Source: Chrysomallon squamiferum | Lineage: Eukaryota; Mollusca; Gastropoda; Neomphalida; Peltospiridae | Assembly (NCBI GenBank): GCA_012295275.1 | Contig: CM022673.1 | Location: forward strand, 21,513,413-21,577,412 | Direction: 5' to 3' | DNA: 64,000 nucleotides | Shown here: piece after piece, positions 1 through 29,376 of the stretch | Layout of the letters: each line of letters starts with the position of its first letter | Numbering within the stretch: the stretch's first letter is position 1 | The notes under the pieces: generated by a model | What the model saw: the letters and a program-made list of their open reading frames with translations, nothing else | What the model was told of the DNA's origin: nothing | Databases searched by the model: none | Translations under genes and position numbers: made by a program

Positions 1-1010
1 CAAGAAGATGTAATATAAACTATGAAACAATTACCAGTAAAAATGTGATAATGCTGTTTCATTTTTGTTGTTGTTGTTGTTTTTTGTTTTGTTTTTTCGC
101 ACTTGTCTCTCGGTTCATACATTGATTCTTAGCATAAAATAACATACATATACATACATACATACATACATACTATATACATATATGCCATATCATAATA
201 TACAGAACTATACCATTCCATGCCATACTATGCCTTATCCATACCATAGCATACACAGATACATTCACCTATTAAGATGGAAATACGTAAACTGCTTCAT
301 CATCAAACTTTTTATCAAGTGATCTCTCTACCCAGCTATACGCTAATAAAATATACAACAAACCAAAGTTACATAAAACTTTTTATCAAGTGATCTCTCT
401 ACCTAGCTATACGCTAATAAAATATACAACAAACCAAAGTTACATAAAACTTTTTATCAAGTGATCTCTCTACCTAGCTATACGCTAATAAAATATACAA
501 CAAACCAAAGTTACATAAAACTTTTTATCAAGTGATCTCTCTACCCAGCTATACGCTAATAAAATATACAACAAACCAAAGTTACATAAAACTTTTTATC
601 AAGTGATCTCTACCCAGCTATACGCTAATAAAATATACAACAAACCAAAGTTACATAAAACTTTTTATCAAGTGATCTCTCTACCTAGCTATACGCTAAT
701 AAAATATACAACAAACCAAAGTTACATAAAACTTTTTATCAAGTGATCTCTCTACCCATACGCTAATAAAATATACAACAAACCAAAGTTACATAAAACT
801 TTTTATCAAGTGATCTCTCTACCCAGCTATACGCTAATAAAACATACAACAAACCAAAGTTACATAAAACTTTTTATCAAGTGATCTCTCTACCCAGCTA
901 TACGCTAATAAAATATACAACAAACCAAAGTTACATAAAACTTTTTATCAAGTGATCTCTCTACCTAGCTATACGCTAATAAAATATACAACAAACCAAA
1001 GTTACATCCG
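1..1010. repeat. Left copy of a segmental duplication, partly cut by the window edge
   Basis: Bases 1-300 match 2893-3170 (starting CAAGAAGAT) apart from small differences in the ACAT run, and both are followed by the same 71-bp minisatellite and the same exon fragment. The copies are about 2.9 kb apart in direct orientation. The left limit is unknown because the match starts at base 1. Confidence 0.85.
301..1007. repeat. 71-bp minisatellite, left array, about 10 copies
   Basis: The unit starts CATAAAACTTTTTATCAAGT and ends ACAAACCAAAGTTA. Copies are nearly identical, with C/T variation at ACCCAGC/ACCTAGC and one copy missing a few bases. Read on the minus strand each unit contains AACTTTG/GTTTGTTG, the 5' splice site of exon B2. 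Confidence 0.95.
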
Positions 1011-1085
1011 TGTGTTTGAGTCAGGTTGTGCTAGTGTTGTTTAATGGTGCGTTATGCATGACGTCGAGTAGTGTAAATTTGTAGA
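997..1085 (-). pseudogene. Decayed copy of the B2 exon's 3' half
   Basis: This stretch aligns with the 3' half of exon B2 (3588-3680): the last 27 bases or so are identical, while the rest has indels and substitutions. In the frame set by the donor it has an in-frame TAG. No matching A exon is visible upstream. It lies next to the left 71-bp array just as B2 lies next to the right one, so it came from duplication of the module. Confidence 0.6.
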
Positions 1086-1210
1086 ACGTTGGCTAGCTGA
1101 TTATCTCTATGTCCGTCCATCTTCCGTCCGTCTTCTGTCCGTCTATCTAATTATATATACTCTGAAGACCCAACAATAAAATAACAAGTTACCAAGATTA
1201 TATTTCTCAC

Positions 1211-1288
1211 CATGGCCTTTGGTCTTCTTGGGTGCAGTAGAAACGTGTTTAGTTTCTGTTGCTGTCGTAATGTATGTGTTTGTCGCTG
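1211..1288 (-). CDS. Thr-rich linker exon of the 6-Cys gene
   Basis: An AG acceptor and GTGAGA donor bound a 78-nt phase 1-1 exon coding TATNTYITTATETKHVST and then a basic end. Composition matches the shorter Thr-rich linker at 2701-2730. It is the last exon I can support for this gene. Confidence 0.55.
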
Positions 1289-3045
1289 CTGGAATTATAA
1301 ATAAATTTCAAGATATTAAAACAACAGCAGCAACAACAAAACCTCCCGAAACATATACACGTAGTCATATATCGACGTACTTTTATACCTACATAAATAA
1401 TTAACATACACATATGCACGAAATTCACATATCTTATACACCCAAACTAAATAAATTCATAAAAAAAATAAACTCCGGTACTTTTTAAAAAGAGGGAATA
1501 TTGGTATTTACTAATATCTCCTTATTTATTATAAAAGAAATTAGTTAAAATTACAAGCTGGGTTGTTATAATAGTTTATATCAGATATATACTTACTCGT
1601 ATCACATCTGTTGTCTGAGATAAGAGTGACAATATGCTGTTGAACTATCGAGTATGATTTGATGTCGCAAACAACCTTGACTGTTTCCTCCAAACAACTG
1701 TTGTAAACTGGAATCATCCTTGGTAAAGAAACTACACATTAGGTGTTTCAGTCAAACGCGAAATGTGTCTAATCTGTTTAGATTAGAATTATTATTTAAA
1801 ATATTATAATATTTGAGAATATAAATTTCGTGATCATAAATGTCTCGTTCTCTCATTCTCTCATTATCTATCTGTCCATCCATCCAAAAATCCTTGCATT
1901 TATCCATAAACCTGTTTATCTTTCTCTCTCCACTTCATTTTCATCCTCTCTGTCTCTCGTTCTTTATTCATCCATCCATCTATTTTTTTTTTTTTTTTTT
2001 TTTTATAAACTTTATTTTCATAAAAACATTTACATACACAAATAATCTACTTACAAACATATATTTGAAGATTCCGTTGTTAGCAGTGATAACTTGCAGT
2101 CGTTGAAACGTTGAAAGCATGCAGCACCTGAAAATCGAAACAAATTGATTCCGTTTGCATGACCGATAGAAATGTGTATTTTTCATAAATATATATTTGG
2201 TGTAAGGTATAAATAGCCTACATTCATAGTATATATTTTTTTAGTTTGCTAGCGAAAAATCTTTGATAATAATCAAATTTAAAAGTGATGAAACACAGTC
2301 ATTAATACTGGAAGCTGATAAAAGTATTTTTCGTTGAATCACATTGTTAAATTAATTAGTTAGATTGATAATATGATAAGTTTGCAGTGATGTATAAGTT
2401 TATTTTTTTATTTACATTTCAGTGTTAGGTCGACGATTATTCACGATATTACTGTATTACTGTCATCATCTAGTCAAAGAACAAGTAAAATGTAAGGATC
2501 TGAACTGCACTGTGTTTTTAGCATATTTCTAAAAATTAATATGAACGTTTTGTTACAGATGACACACGCACACACACACACACAATGAAAACACCACCAC
2601 AGACGTCATCAGAACATAAGCTATTATTACAACAACATCATCATCACGACTGCTACTATTACTGTTACATAAACTTTATCTGCTTCCCATCATGACTTAC
2701 CAGTTATTCTTGTAGTTGATGTTGTCGTTTCTAAAAACAAAAAAGTAAATATCAGAAGGCGGTTTCTTTCTTTCTTTAGTTAGTTAGTTGTTATCAACAT
2801 CATTGTTTATTTATTTGTGTAGTATCTGTATTTTTGATTTTCATATATTTAACGCACATAATTTGTTCACTGTTACAATAACACCATACCGACAAGAAGA
2901 TATAATATAAACTATGAAACAATTACCAGTAAAAACTTGATAATGTTGTTTCATTTTTGTTGTTGTTGTTTTTTGTTTTTTTCGCACTTGTCTCTCGGTT
3001 CATACATTGTTTCTTAGCATAAAATAACATACATACATACATACA

Positions 3046-3077
<32 letters not shown>

Positions 3078-5487
3078 CATACCATACCATGCCATACTAT
3101 GCCGTATCCATACCATAGCATACACAGATACATTCACCTATTAAGATGGAAATACGTAAACTGCTTCATCATAAAACTTTTTATCAAGTGATCTCTCTAC
3201 CCAGCTATACGCTAATAAAATATACAACAAACCAAAGTTACATAAAACTTTTTATCAAGTGATCTCTCTACCCAGCTATACGCTAATAAAATATACAACA
3301 AACCAAAGTTACATAAAACTTTTTATCAAGTGATCTCTCTACCCAGCTATACGCTAATAAAATATACAACAAACCAAAGTTACATAAAACTTTTTATCAA
3401 GTGATCTCTCTACCCAGCTATACGCTAATAAAATATACAACAAACCAAAGTTACATAAAACTTTTTATCAAGTGATCTCTCTACCCAGCTATACGCTAAT
3501 AAAATATACAACAAATCAAAGTTACATAAAACTTTTTATCAAGTGATCTCTCTACCCAGCTATACGCTAATAAAATATACAACAAACCAAAGTTACATCC
3601 GTGTGTTTGAGTCAGGTTGTCAGCTGTGCTAGTGATATATGTAGTGGCGTTATGCAGAGATGCAGCACTACAGTAGACTTGTGTGTCACTTAAACACGTC
3701 TGATAGAGAGCCAAATACCTGAATAAGTAGACAGGATAATATCTCATTATATTAATAACCATGTACATTATTATTATCATCAGTAGCATATCATCAACGT
3801 TATGATCGAGCTTCAGCTACGCCGCCGCTAATTGGCGCAACGAACAACATACCATCCGGCCAGCATCCCGCGTGTCACTCGTTTACTTCACATGGGTAAC
3901 TAGCCGCGGAAGCATCTCTGTTGTGCTGTGCTCGCTTTTTGTAGTATTTTGCCAAATTTCTTTTTTCTGGCCATGGATCCTAAGAAAGTGAGTGCAAAGG
4001 ACAGTGCTGAGAAGCAGAAGTTGATGATGTCCATTGAATTAAAGCTTGATTTCATAGAAAAACACGAACGAGATGTGCGTGTAGTCGACTTGGCTAAGCA
4101 GCACGAGCGTAGTACTTTTACGATACTGATGGTTTTTTGGGGTGGTTTTTTGGGGGGGATGGAACATATTAATGGTATATCATTTAATTTCAGTTGGGAA
4201 AACTGATTTGATATATGAGCAAATCGAGATACGAGCTCATTCTAGGAATGAATTAAACAAATACCACTGTATTATTATTATTATTATTATTATTATAGTA
4301 ATTTTTGGTATTATTATTGTTGTTATTGCTGTTTCTGTGATTTTGATGTTATAACTAGAACTTTGTAATAAGTGTTAAAGTGTTGTAATTTTAACTTTGA
4401 TAGTGACGTTATATGATGTCATACTACACCGTACTATGTCATAATATATTGTAATATATTGTAATATTTTACGCAGTTATTTTTATCTTTCGTTCTGAAA
4501 TTATGCATTGTATTTTACAGTGTATTATTTTATGTTAAATTAAAATAAAATAACTAACTTACCCACAAGGGTCGTCAGATGACTTAAATGAACGACACAT
4601 ATCAAATTGTCTCATGCATGCTCTCTCTGAAAATATAATAAGTTATTAATGTAAAATTTATAATTAAAACGTTTTACTTCACAATGAACTATAAGAGAAT
4701 ATGGATGCATAATTAGTGTGACCATAACTAGAAAATATAACTATATATAAGAAGAAAAATAAAAACAATGATAAAAAAAAAAATCCACACTGAACCAAAA
4801 CAACAAAATACGTAATAACTATCTCATAATAATAACCAAATAAAAGAATGAAAAATTCAAGTACTATGACTATTATTTTATTGATGATGATGATGATAAA
4901 AGATAGACAGATAAAAAAAAATTAAAAAAAGTTTCAGCTTTCCTTTACTGCATAAATATTTTAATTGTTTTTTTACATTTGCCTTTTTTCCTTTCTAAAA
5001 TATGAAAATTTTAAATTCCTCATTAAATAAACGCAAACAAATGTTTACAAGGTATCATATTTTATTAATAATACTTATAGAACTTACCTATATCTGACTG
5101 ATCTATATCTGAAACTAAAGAGTAAATCTTTTATATATTCATTTGTTATCAAGTGTTGTTTACTTACTGTTAAACTGTTTATGATAAATACTGTTATTAT
5201 AGGCTCTCGTTATACAAAAACTATTATATATCCCTCATCTTTAATACGAAATTTTAAATCTTTCTTTCACTTTTATGAAAATAACGTGAGTAGATGTTTA
5301 TGCAAATATCGCATATTATGTCTAGCAATGTGTTTTTTTAATTAATTAACTAAAATTTATTTATTTATTTATTTAATTATTTATTTTATATTCCGTGGTT
5401 GTTGATATTTTTTGTTGTTTTTTGCTTATTATTATGATTATGATTATTATGATTATTATTATTATTATTATTATTATGATTATTATG

Positions 5488-5523
<36 letters not shown>

Positions 5524-6308
5524 TATTCGCCCCCAGTAGTTTAGTTTTACATTTTTTGTTAAATATAACTGAACAATTTGTCAAAATGTTAATTTTTTAT
5601 GAAAAATGTATAAAAAAAGATAAAAAACGGACTGTGGCTTGTGGACAAGACTTCTTACCCAAAGTACAGTTGTACCGAATGCCTTCGAACTTGTTCTTTT
5701 TGGCTTGAACGATACGGTCTATATTTGTCTGTTCTGCGGAGTCACAGCCTGGCTTCAGTGCTGTTACACACGCCACAAATTGTTTAGCTTGGCTACAACA
5801 ATTAAACATACCTCTTACCAATTTAAAAATAGGTGAGAAGAAAGTGTAAAACGATATACAGTGGTACCTTGACTTACGAGTTTAATTCATGACAGAACTC
5901 GTAACTCAAATTCCTCGCATATCAAATCAATTTTCCCAAGTGAAATTAATTGAAATATCATTAATCCGTTCCAGCCCTCAAAAATCACGCCAATTTTTTG
6001 TATCGTGTTTTTGAATAAGAAAAATGTTTGTATAAACGACAAATATTGTATAAATTAAAATCAAATAAAATAAAAGAGAATGTAAAGAATCAGAGATGTT
6101 TCCACGGCGAGGTAACCACGTGAAGCAAACGAGTGAGACGCGGGATGTTGTGTTGTTCGTTGCGCAATCTAACTCGTATCTCGAATTTTGGTTTCAAAAC
6201 AAAAAATCGACCGGGCGGCTACGCGTAAGTTCGGAAACTCGTATGTTGAAGCACTCGTAACTTGAGGTGCCACTGTGTATATATATATATATATATATAC
6301 ACACATGC

Positions 6309-6366
<58 letters not shown>

Positions 6367-6380
6367 GCAAGGGAGGTTAA

Positions 6381-6416
<36 letters not shown>

Positions 6417-7754
6417 TACAACAGTAACAGTAACAGTAATAAATAATAAGAACTGCAACGATAACTATATCAATAACAACAACAATAAAAAATGATGATG
6501 ATGACATAATTTGAGTTAATTAATTACATGTTTTTAAATAAAACATGCAAGCTTATAATTCATATTCAAATGGATTTTTTAAATTTCTAAATCATAATTT
6601 ATTTAATTAAAATTTGCGAAATTGTATAATATGACATAAATATAAATATTCGTTGTCACCTGTTAACATAAGATTGCTGTTTTGTGTAGTTAAAACTCTA
6701 ACGAACCTACAAACCCCTTCTTCTGTTGGACCTAACTGTTGTCTCTGTGCTGTGAAAGTGCCAGCGCAAATTGAAATTTGATCACTGCAGGCGCCATCAC
6801 TCAAGTGTGTGGTATCTGAAATACCAAACATACAGCTGCTGAAAGTCATTTATTAATATACACGATATCAGTCAACCATACACTAGCATTATACCAGATT
6901 AAATCAGTTTAAATCAGATTATTTTGTCTTTTATCTACTTTTCTGAAATCTTATCGATACTTATGTACGTAAGATGAAATACATACGCACAACCGATACT
7001 ATGGCGTACTATACAAAGTTTTAAAATGACATCACTATTAAAACGGGCAATAAGGTGTACCAAGGTTACTGATATATTGTTGATTTTCTCTTGCTTTATC
7101 TATTATTTTTTTTTTTTTTTTTTTTAAGTTTTTTTTCGTGATGATAGTATGTTAGCATTCCAAACCATTTCTGTTGAAAAAATTAACAATATTTCGTTTC
7201 AAAAATAATATGTTACAGTACACAAACTGGTAAAGAGATATTTTCAATATATTTTTTTCATTTCTACAGAGATATGTCTGCTTTTCCCTCAAAAAACAAC
7301 AACACAATAACACATAAATAAATAAAAACAAAATTAATAATAATAATAATAAAAAATAAATAAAAATAAATAAATAATAATAATAAAAAATAAATAAATA
7401 ACAAAAACCCCTAAATAAACAAGAAGAACAAACAAAACACCCCCCACAAAAAAAAACATCCGAGAAAACCCCTAACAAAGCAAACAAAAAACTAAAAACA
7501 AACAATAACAAAACCAAAGAAACAAATAATCTTGAAGAGAACTGATATGCAAATATGTCTATATAGCATCTTGTAAGTGTGTTAACATGTATACAAATAA
7601 ACAAAAGATTATTTCATTCATTTTTAAAAAATTTGTTTTATTATATTTAGACATTAAACTTAATTTATTTTTACTTGTATCAGTGAAGACTACGACATGA
7701 ATACTTACATAGTATAATGAACAGAACTGATCTGGTGATCAGGCTCGAAGACAT
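1211..7754 (-). CDS. Secreted 6-Cys modular protein, paralogue of the 8-Cys gene (3' end not found)
   Basis: Exons with matching phases are: signal 7709-7754; A1 6707-6815; B1 5659-5792; linker 5088-5108; A2 4563-4626; B2 3588-3718; linker 2701-2730; A3 2055-2127; B3 1597-1718; Thr-rich linker 1211-1288. Together they code about 269 residues. Phase order (1-2, 2-1, 1-1) is the same as in the neighbouring 8-Cys gene, so the two are paralogues in tandem. Modules here have six Cys: A has C-x6-C...C and B has C-x7/8-C...C. The C-x-C of B and the linker Cys are missing. Linkers are Thr-rich in the third and fourth positions, which suggests O-glycosylated stalks. No convincing terminal exon is seen; the gene may run off the left edge or have decayed. 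Confidence 0.75.
1597..2127 (-). CDS. Module 3 of the 6-Cys gene (A3 and B3 exons)
   Basis: A3 (2055-2127) reads GAACFQRFNDCKLSLLTTES and ends ICL with a GTAAGT donor. B3 (1597-1718) has YNSCLEETVKVVCDIK and closes DNRCDT with a GTAAGT donor. Phases are 1-2 and 2-1. The preceding linker exon (2701-2730) codes ETTTSTTRIT. Confidence 0.75.
3170..3598. repeat. 71-bp minisatellite, right array, about 6 copies
   Basis: The unit is the same as at 301-1007. The unit nearest the exon overlaps the last bases of exon B2 and supplies its donor; the others lie in the intron and repeat the donor motif every 71 bp. Confidence 0.95.
3588..4626 (-). CDS. Module 2 of the 6-Cys gene (A2 and B2 exons)
   Basis: A2 (4563-4626) is short and reads ERACMRQFDMCRSFKSSDDP with a closing Cys. 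B2 (3588-3718) has YQTCLSDTQVYCSAASLHN, N-A-T and N-L-T sequons and a closing HGCNF. The B2 donor (TTTG/GTTTGT) is the first of several copies, because the 71-bp minisatellite begins inside this exon's last bases. A Tigger transposase fragment on the other strand lies in the A2-B2 intron. Confidence 0.75.
3830..4130 (+). mobile_element. Partial pogo/Tigger element with transposase N-terminus
   Basis: From ATG at 3973 the plus strand codes MDPKKVSAKDSAEKQK, then SIELKLDFIEKHERDVRVVD and DLAKQHERSTFTI. This is the N-terminal helix-turn-helix region of Tigger/CENP-B-like transposases. The frame ends soon after and no catalytic domain follows, so it is a fragment. The upstream 100 bp match, in inverted orientation, the right part of the MITE at 5858-6276, so both come from one family. 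It lies in an intron of the 6-Cys gene. Confidence 0.75.
5659..6815 (-). CDS. Module 1 of the 6-Cys gene (A1 and B1 exons)
   Basis: A1 (6707-6815) has GACSDQISICAG and ends EEGVCR. B1 (5659-5792) has FVACVTALKPGCDS and closes RYNCTL. Borders are AG/GT with phases 1-2 and 2-1. A pogo/Tigger-like MITE with adjoining TA and GA repeats sits in the intron between them. A 21-nt linker exon (5088-5108, DIDQSDI) follows. Confidence 0.75.
5858..6276. mobile_element. Tigger-like MITE with terminal inverted repeats
   Basis: The left end CAGTGGTACCTTGACTTACG and the right end (reverse complement CAGTGGCACCTCAAGTTACG) form imperfect terminal inverted repeats next to TA-containing flanks. Internal sequence near 6090-6170 matches the 5' part of the element at 3830. 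There is no ORF. The right end abuts a TA run and then a GA run. Confidence 0.8.
6274..6480. repeat. Compound microsatellite (TA, GA, AAT, ACAGTA)
   Basis: A TA run, a GA run of about 50 bp, an AAT run and an ACAGTA-like run follow each other. The long ORFs here on both strands are only translations of these repeats. Confidence 0.9.
7709..7754 (-). CDS. Exon 1: signal peptide of the 6-Cys gene
   Basis: The minus strand reads MSSSLITRSVLFIIL and ends in phase 1 at a GTAAGT donor. The hydrophobic core after an Arg fits a signal peptide. The next acceptor in phase 1 is the A1 exon at 6815. Confidence 0.75.
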
Positions 7755-8064
7755 TATCTCTGTAGAAATGAAGATGTTTGAGTAAGTTTCTACTCTAAAC
7801 CCCGTGACTGGAAAAAGAGGCGTGTCCCTCTTCTCGTCCACTTGAAAATGTTATTACAGATATTAACATATATCAATGTCCTCTAACTCGACAGAATCAG
7901 AAACCATTTATTAACATTAATTCCTTATATACATAAAACAGCCGGCAAACATTAGAACAATAATCACCATATATGTTCAGAAATACATAGGTACACAGAC
8001 ATAAAGGTAATATAATCACATAGACGTATTAAAATAACATTAAATATATATAGAAATATAAAAT

Positions 8065-8127
<63 letters not shown>

Positions 8128-8762
8128 GTAAAAGAAGACATATAAAAACTAATATTAAACTGACGTAAACATAAAACTAAACATTTCCTTTATTGTGATT
8201 CTGGTTTGAAAGAGAAATTAAGAGAACTCATATAAAAATATTTTACAAACAAAAAATATATTTATTCCTAATTTGTGCAACGCTAGTAGTAGCAGTAGTA
8301 GTAGTGTTAGTATTAGTATTAGTATTAGTATTAGTATTAGTATTAGTATTAGTAGCAGTAATAAAGTTGCACTATCATGATGATGGCGATAAACTAATAA
8401 TAATAATCTTGGACCGTGCATAAAAAGAAAACATTTAAAACAGTTGTTAACGTTTGGTCATATAACAAGATCTTCACTGGCAATTGCGATTAATTAACAT
8501 GAAACACATCCAAGGTTAAAGCTAGTGTTTCCAAAACACTGAAAAGAGACGCCTTATTACAAATCATACGAAGACGTCGTTACTGGTACCAATACATACT
8601 GAGACCTCTTCAGTGTTCAGGTCAAGGTCACAACTAACAGCCACTGTGCGCGTGACTGCGTAAACGTGTCCCTGTGTGGGTGGGTGTAAGTGTGTGTTTG
8701 TGTGTGGCTCTCCGTGTGTCTGTGTGCATGTCTGTCTCTCTGTGTTTGTGTGTGTGTGTGTC

Positions 8763-8802
<40 letters not shown>

Positions 8803-9903
8803 TTAACTGAATGAAACAGAAAAAGAGACATTTTAGTACCGTTATATTTCGAATAATTTACTTTGGAAAATAACGAATTTTAAAAGCATCCGATAGCATC
8901 AAAACAATAAAAAATAAAAAATAATAATAATTAAATAAAAAAATAAAATAAAATAAAATAAAGAAAGTAATGTCGTTTTCAGCATTTTCTAGAAAAATGG
9001 TGTACATGTGTTCAAGCATACTTCCATTCACCATCCCCATTTTCAAAATATTTTTATCTAGAAAACGCTACCCATCTATATAGATATGTATACATTCACT
9101 GTCTACGTGCATCGTAGGTCTGCTTCTTATAACGAATGTTCTCCAGTTAAATATATGTTAACATATTAAAAGCATACTTTAAACTAAACAGTAAAGAAAT
9201 AAATCTTTATCTCTGTAGGGGTTTGACGATACATTTATTATTTTAGTTCTGGGACCTCCTTAGTTCAGTAAGTAAAAAACACCTACTACAAACACGTATA
9301 ATCCGACAGTGATCGATATCTGTGACTGTTTTCAAGATGGTTGCCATTTAATTATGGTATTAATTACTGATCGATCGACTGAACGTTGAAAACTGAAACA
9401 GAGTCAATAACGTCGGGTCTTGGGAAAAGCATGTATGGAAATGATGTTTGAGTAATGTATTTACTTTACAAAACCTGTAATATTATACATGTTGTTTTAA
9501 ATAACACTTAGTTATCGAGGTCACTGATCGTATTTCTTTTATTATTTTTTTGCGGCGGCGGTTTCATATATTTTGTTTGTTTTATATTATGACCCTTTTT
9601 ATTAACTATAATAACCCAACAAAAATAATATGAAGGAAGTTTACAGAATCAATATTTTTATTATTATTATTTTTAAAGATATTTAGACTGGTACACTTTA
9701 ATGTTACAAAAAAATAATAAACTACAAAATGTGGGAAAAAAATGAATTTTGATACATCAGCATATTAACATATTTTAATATTAATTTTACGTGATATTGT
9801 GTTGATGTTTTGTTGTTTCATATTTGTAAAATGATTCAATGAGAAGAAACACGCTGTTACCTTTTATATGTCTATAGAAAAAATTCCTTCGCTTCCCTCA
9901 CTA

Positions 9904-9936
<33 letters not shown>

Positions 9937-10249
9937 GTTGACTAAAATCGAAAACAAAATCTCAAATAAAAGTAAAAGTTTATTTTAATAATTCATATAT
10001 TTATGTAGAATAACAAATAATGATCATAATATTAAGTTTATTAAAATATTAATATTAAAATTGTCTAACTCAGCGTGGTCAGTCACAGAAACTCTGTGTA
10101 TTATTACAGTACAAACAGATTTTCAAAACCATCAGCTCCTCTACAGCGTTATACTGATCTGTATAATAATAAAATCTAATTAATAAAAAAAATAACAACT
10201 CTAATACGCAGTTATATTATATGATCTATGAATCATACAAAATAAACGT
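7755..10249. other. Intergenic spacer between the two modular genes
   Basis: The spacer holds the upstream region of the 6-Cys gene and the region downstream of the 8-Cys gene. It has microsatellites: CA at 8065-8123, a TATTAG run at 8305-8355, GT at 8738-8800 and AAT at 9907-9937. I see no coding exon and no clear core promoter. Confidence 0.6.
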
Positions 10250-10259
10250 TTTATTTATT
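10250..10259 (-). terminator. Polyadenylation signals of the 8-Cys gene
   Basis: Two overlapping AATAAA hexamers on the minus strand begin 7 bases after the TAA stop. So short a 3'UTR is unusual; further AATAAA motifs lie downstream in this AT-rich spacer. Confidence 0.5.
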
Positions 10260-10266
10260 AAAATGT

Positions 10267-27728
<17,462 letters not shown>

Positions 27729-28327
27729 TTTAACAGTGAGCGACCGGGTGCCGAGAGATTCGGGTACACACGGACTTGAAGTCATCCTCACTTTGAAGGC
27801 AGCTGCGAAGTGTTCGTGAACAAGAACGCGGAACGATGTGGTTGACCGCGTTACCCAGTGGTAGCTGCATGTTCAACAACGCGAGGATCAGCAGCTACAG
27901 CAAATTGAATTGACATAAATTTTATTTTGTTTTCTTTATTCTACAGCCTGGAGACAGGGCAATAGGCTGCTGAAAAAATAATGTTTTAATGCTTTTTCAT
28001 TTTGCAAAAAGTATTTGTGCGATCGAATGATTTCTTTGTGATAAACTTCAATCACAAACCGGGCTGTGCTTAGTGAGATATTAACGCATGATAAAATATA
28101 ACCTTATACTTCAAATGTGGTTGAACATACTTTTATCATATATTTTTAATTCTGGAATAAAGTTTAACATAGCGTTAGGATTTGTACTAAAGGTCAGGTT
28201 TGTTTAATTTACAAATATCAAATATATGTATTTTAAAAAACCGCCCTGTATACCATAATTATTATTAATGCACAACAAAAGTATGTAAAATAAAAGAAAA
28301 TATATATAATTTAAATAGAAATATAAG

Positions 28328-28576
28328 TCGTAAATCATCGGCATTCTTCGATTTTACCCGTCATAAATATGACGTTATAAATCAACAATTGTTTGACGTC
28401 ATTTGCAGAAAGGCATATCGTCATTTTAAATTTCTGTAAGCTAATCAGTGGTTAACCTTTAGTAACACGTGAAACTAGTTTTCTTCTTGCTCTAGATATT
28501 CACAAAATCGCGGTTACAGTTATGATAACGGCAATTATAATTAAGTTAATGCTGGTGTGTTATTTATCTAATATTA

Positions 28577-28580
<4 letters not shown>
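28328..28580. repeat. Interspersed repeat, copy c
   Basis: It shares the TTCGATTTTACCCGTCATAA-like head and the CAACAATTGTTTGACGTCAT block with copy b, and is again followed by a GA run. It is more diverged than copies a and b. Confidence 0.6.

Positions 28581-28581
<1 letters not shown>

Positions 28582-28643
<62 letters not shown>
28582..28643. repeat. GA microsatellite next to a Tigger-like element
   Basis: A 62-bp GA run ends about ten bases before the left inverted repeat of the element at 28654. Confidence 0.95.
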
Positions 28644-28645
<2 letters not shown>

Positions 28646-28653
28646 TGCATATA

Positions 28654-29376
28654 CAGTATTCCCTCGCTATTCGCGGGGGTTACGTTCTTTACCCCCCCGC
28701 GAATAGCGAAAAACCGCGAATATTGGATGCAGTTTTAAAACGTCTATTATGAGATTATATACGGTACTAAATGCTTCCCAAACACTTTCTAAAGACACTC
28801 TTATTCATTAATACAGTAATAATGTAGTAATATTGCATGCAGTGATGTATTTCACTAATGCAGTAATGATAATGTAAACGCATTTTAATTTTGTACTGAA
28901 ACAATATTTTAATCAGAAAGAAACGTAAGTACAGGAGGACAGTAACACCGCATAGCATAGTTACCCATACAGTATTACTGTACCGTAAAGTCATTTTCTA
29001 TGCGTACAACATATGTATTAGAATTGACAGAAAGTGGAACAAATTTAAAGGCAAACAGACAGATAAATACAGTACGCACAGTTCAGGTAATAATAATACA
29101 ATTCAGTAATAATATGCAATTAAAAACATTATTAATACACGGTCACAAAAAATATGCACTGTACATACAGTGTATGCATTTATAAAAAAATACGTACTGT
29201 ATTGCAATAATAATTGAAAACATTTGATATTGTTTCTGCGGTTTACCGAGCATTTGTTTTTATGACGTTATGACGCTCGCCTGGTATACCAGCATACAAT
29301 GCGATAGGGTTAAGAGCCTAACCCGCGAATATGCGGGGCCGCGAATGGGGAACCGCGAACAGGTGAGGGTATACTG
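28654..29376. mobile_element. Non-autonomous pogo/Tigger-like element, 723 bp
   Basis: The left end CAGTATTCCCTCGCTATTCG and the right end (reverse complement CAGTATACCCTCACCTGTTC) are inverted repeats flanked by TA at 28652-28653 and 29377-29378. The repeats are rich in CGCGAA motifs, as in Tigger families. Short ORFs inside show no transposase signature. It lies upstream of the 8-Cys gene. Confidence 0.8.

Noticed and set aside
301-1007. Evenly spaced repeats resembling a CRISPR array
   Set aside because: Units are contiguous tandem copies without unique spacers, and the DNA is clearly eukaryotic.
1219-1404. Plus-strand ORF with a hydrophobic start
   Set aside because: It lies opposite the Thr-rich linker exon, which has proper splice sites and the expected phase.
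6169-6507. Overlapping ORFs rich in Ser-Leu, Arg-Glu, Tyr or Ile on both strands
   Set aside because: They are translations of TA, GA and AAT microsatellites and have no start or splice context.
7152-7604. 150-codon minus-strand ORF rich in Phe, Leu and Tyr
   Set aside because: It is a translation of an A-rich simple-sequence tract with AAAT and CAAAA runs; no conserved motif.
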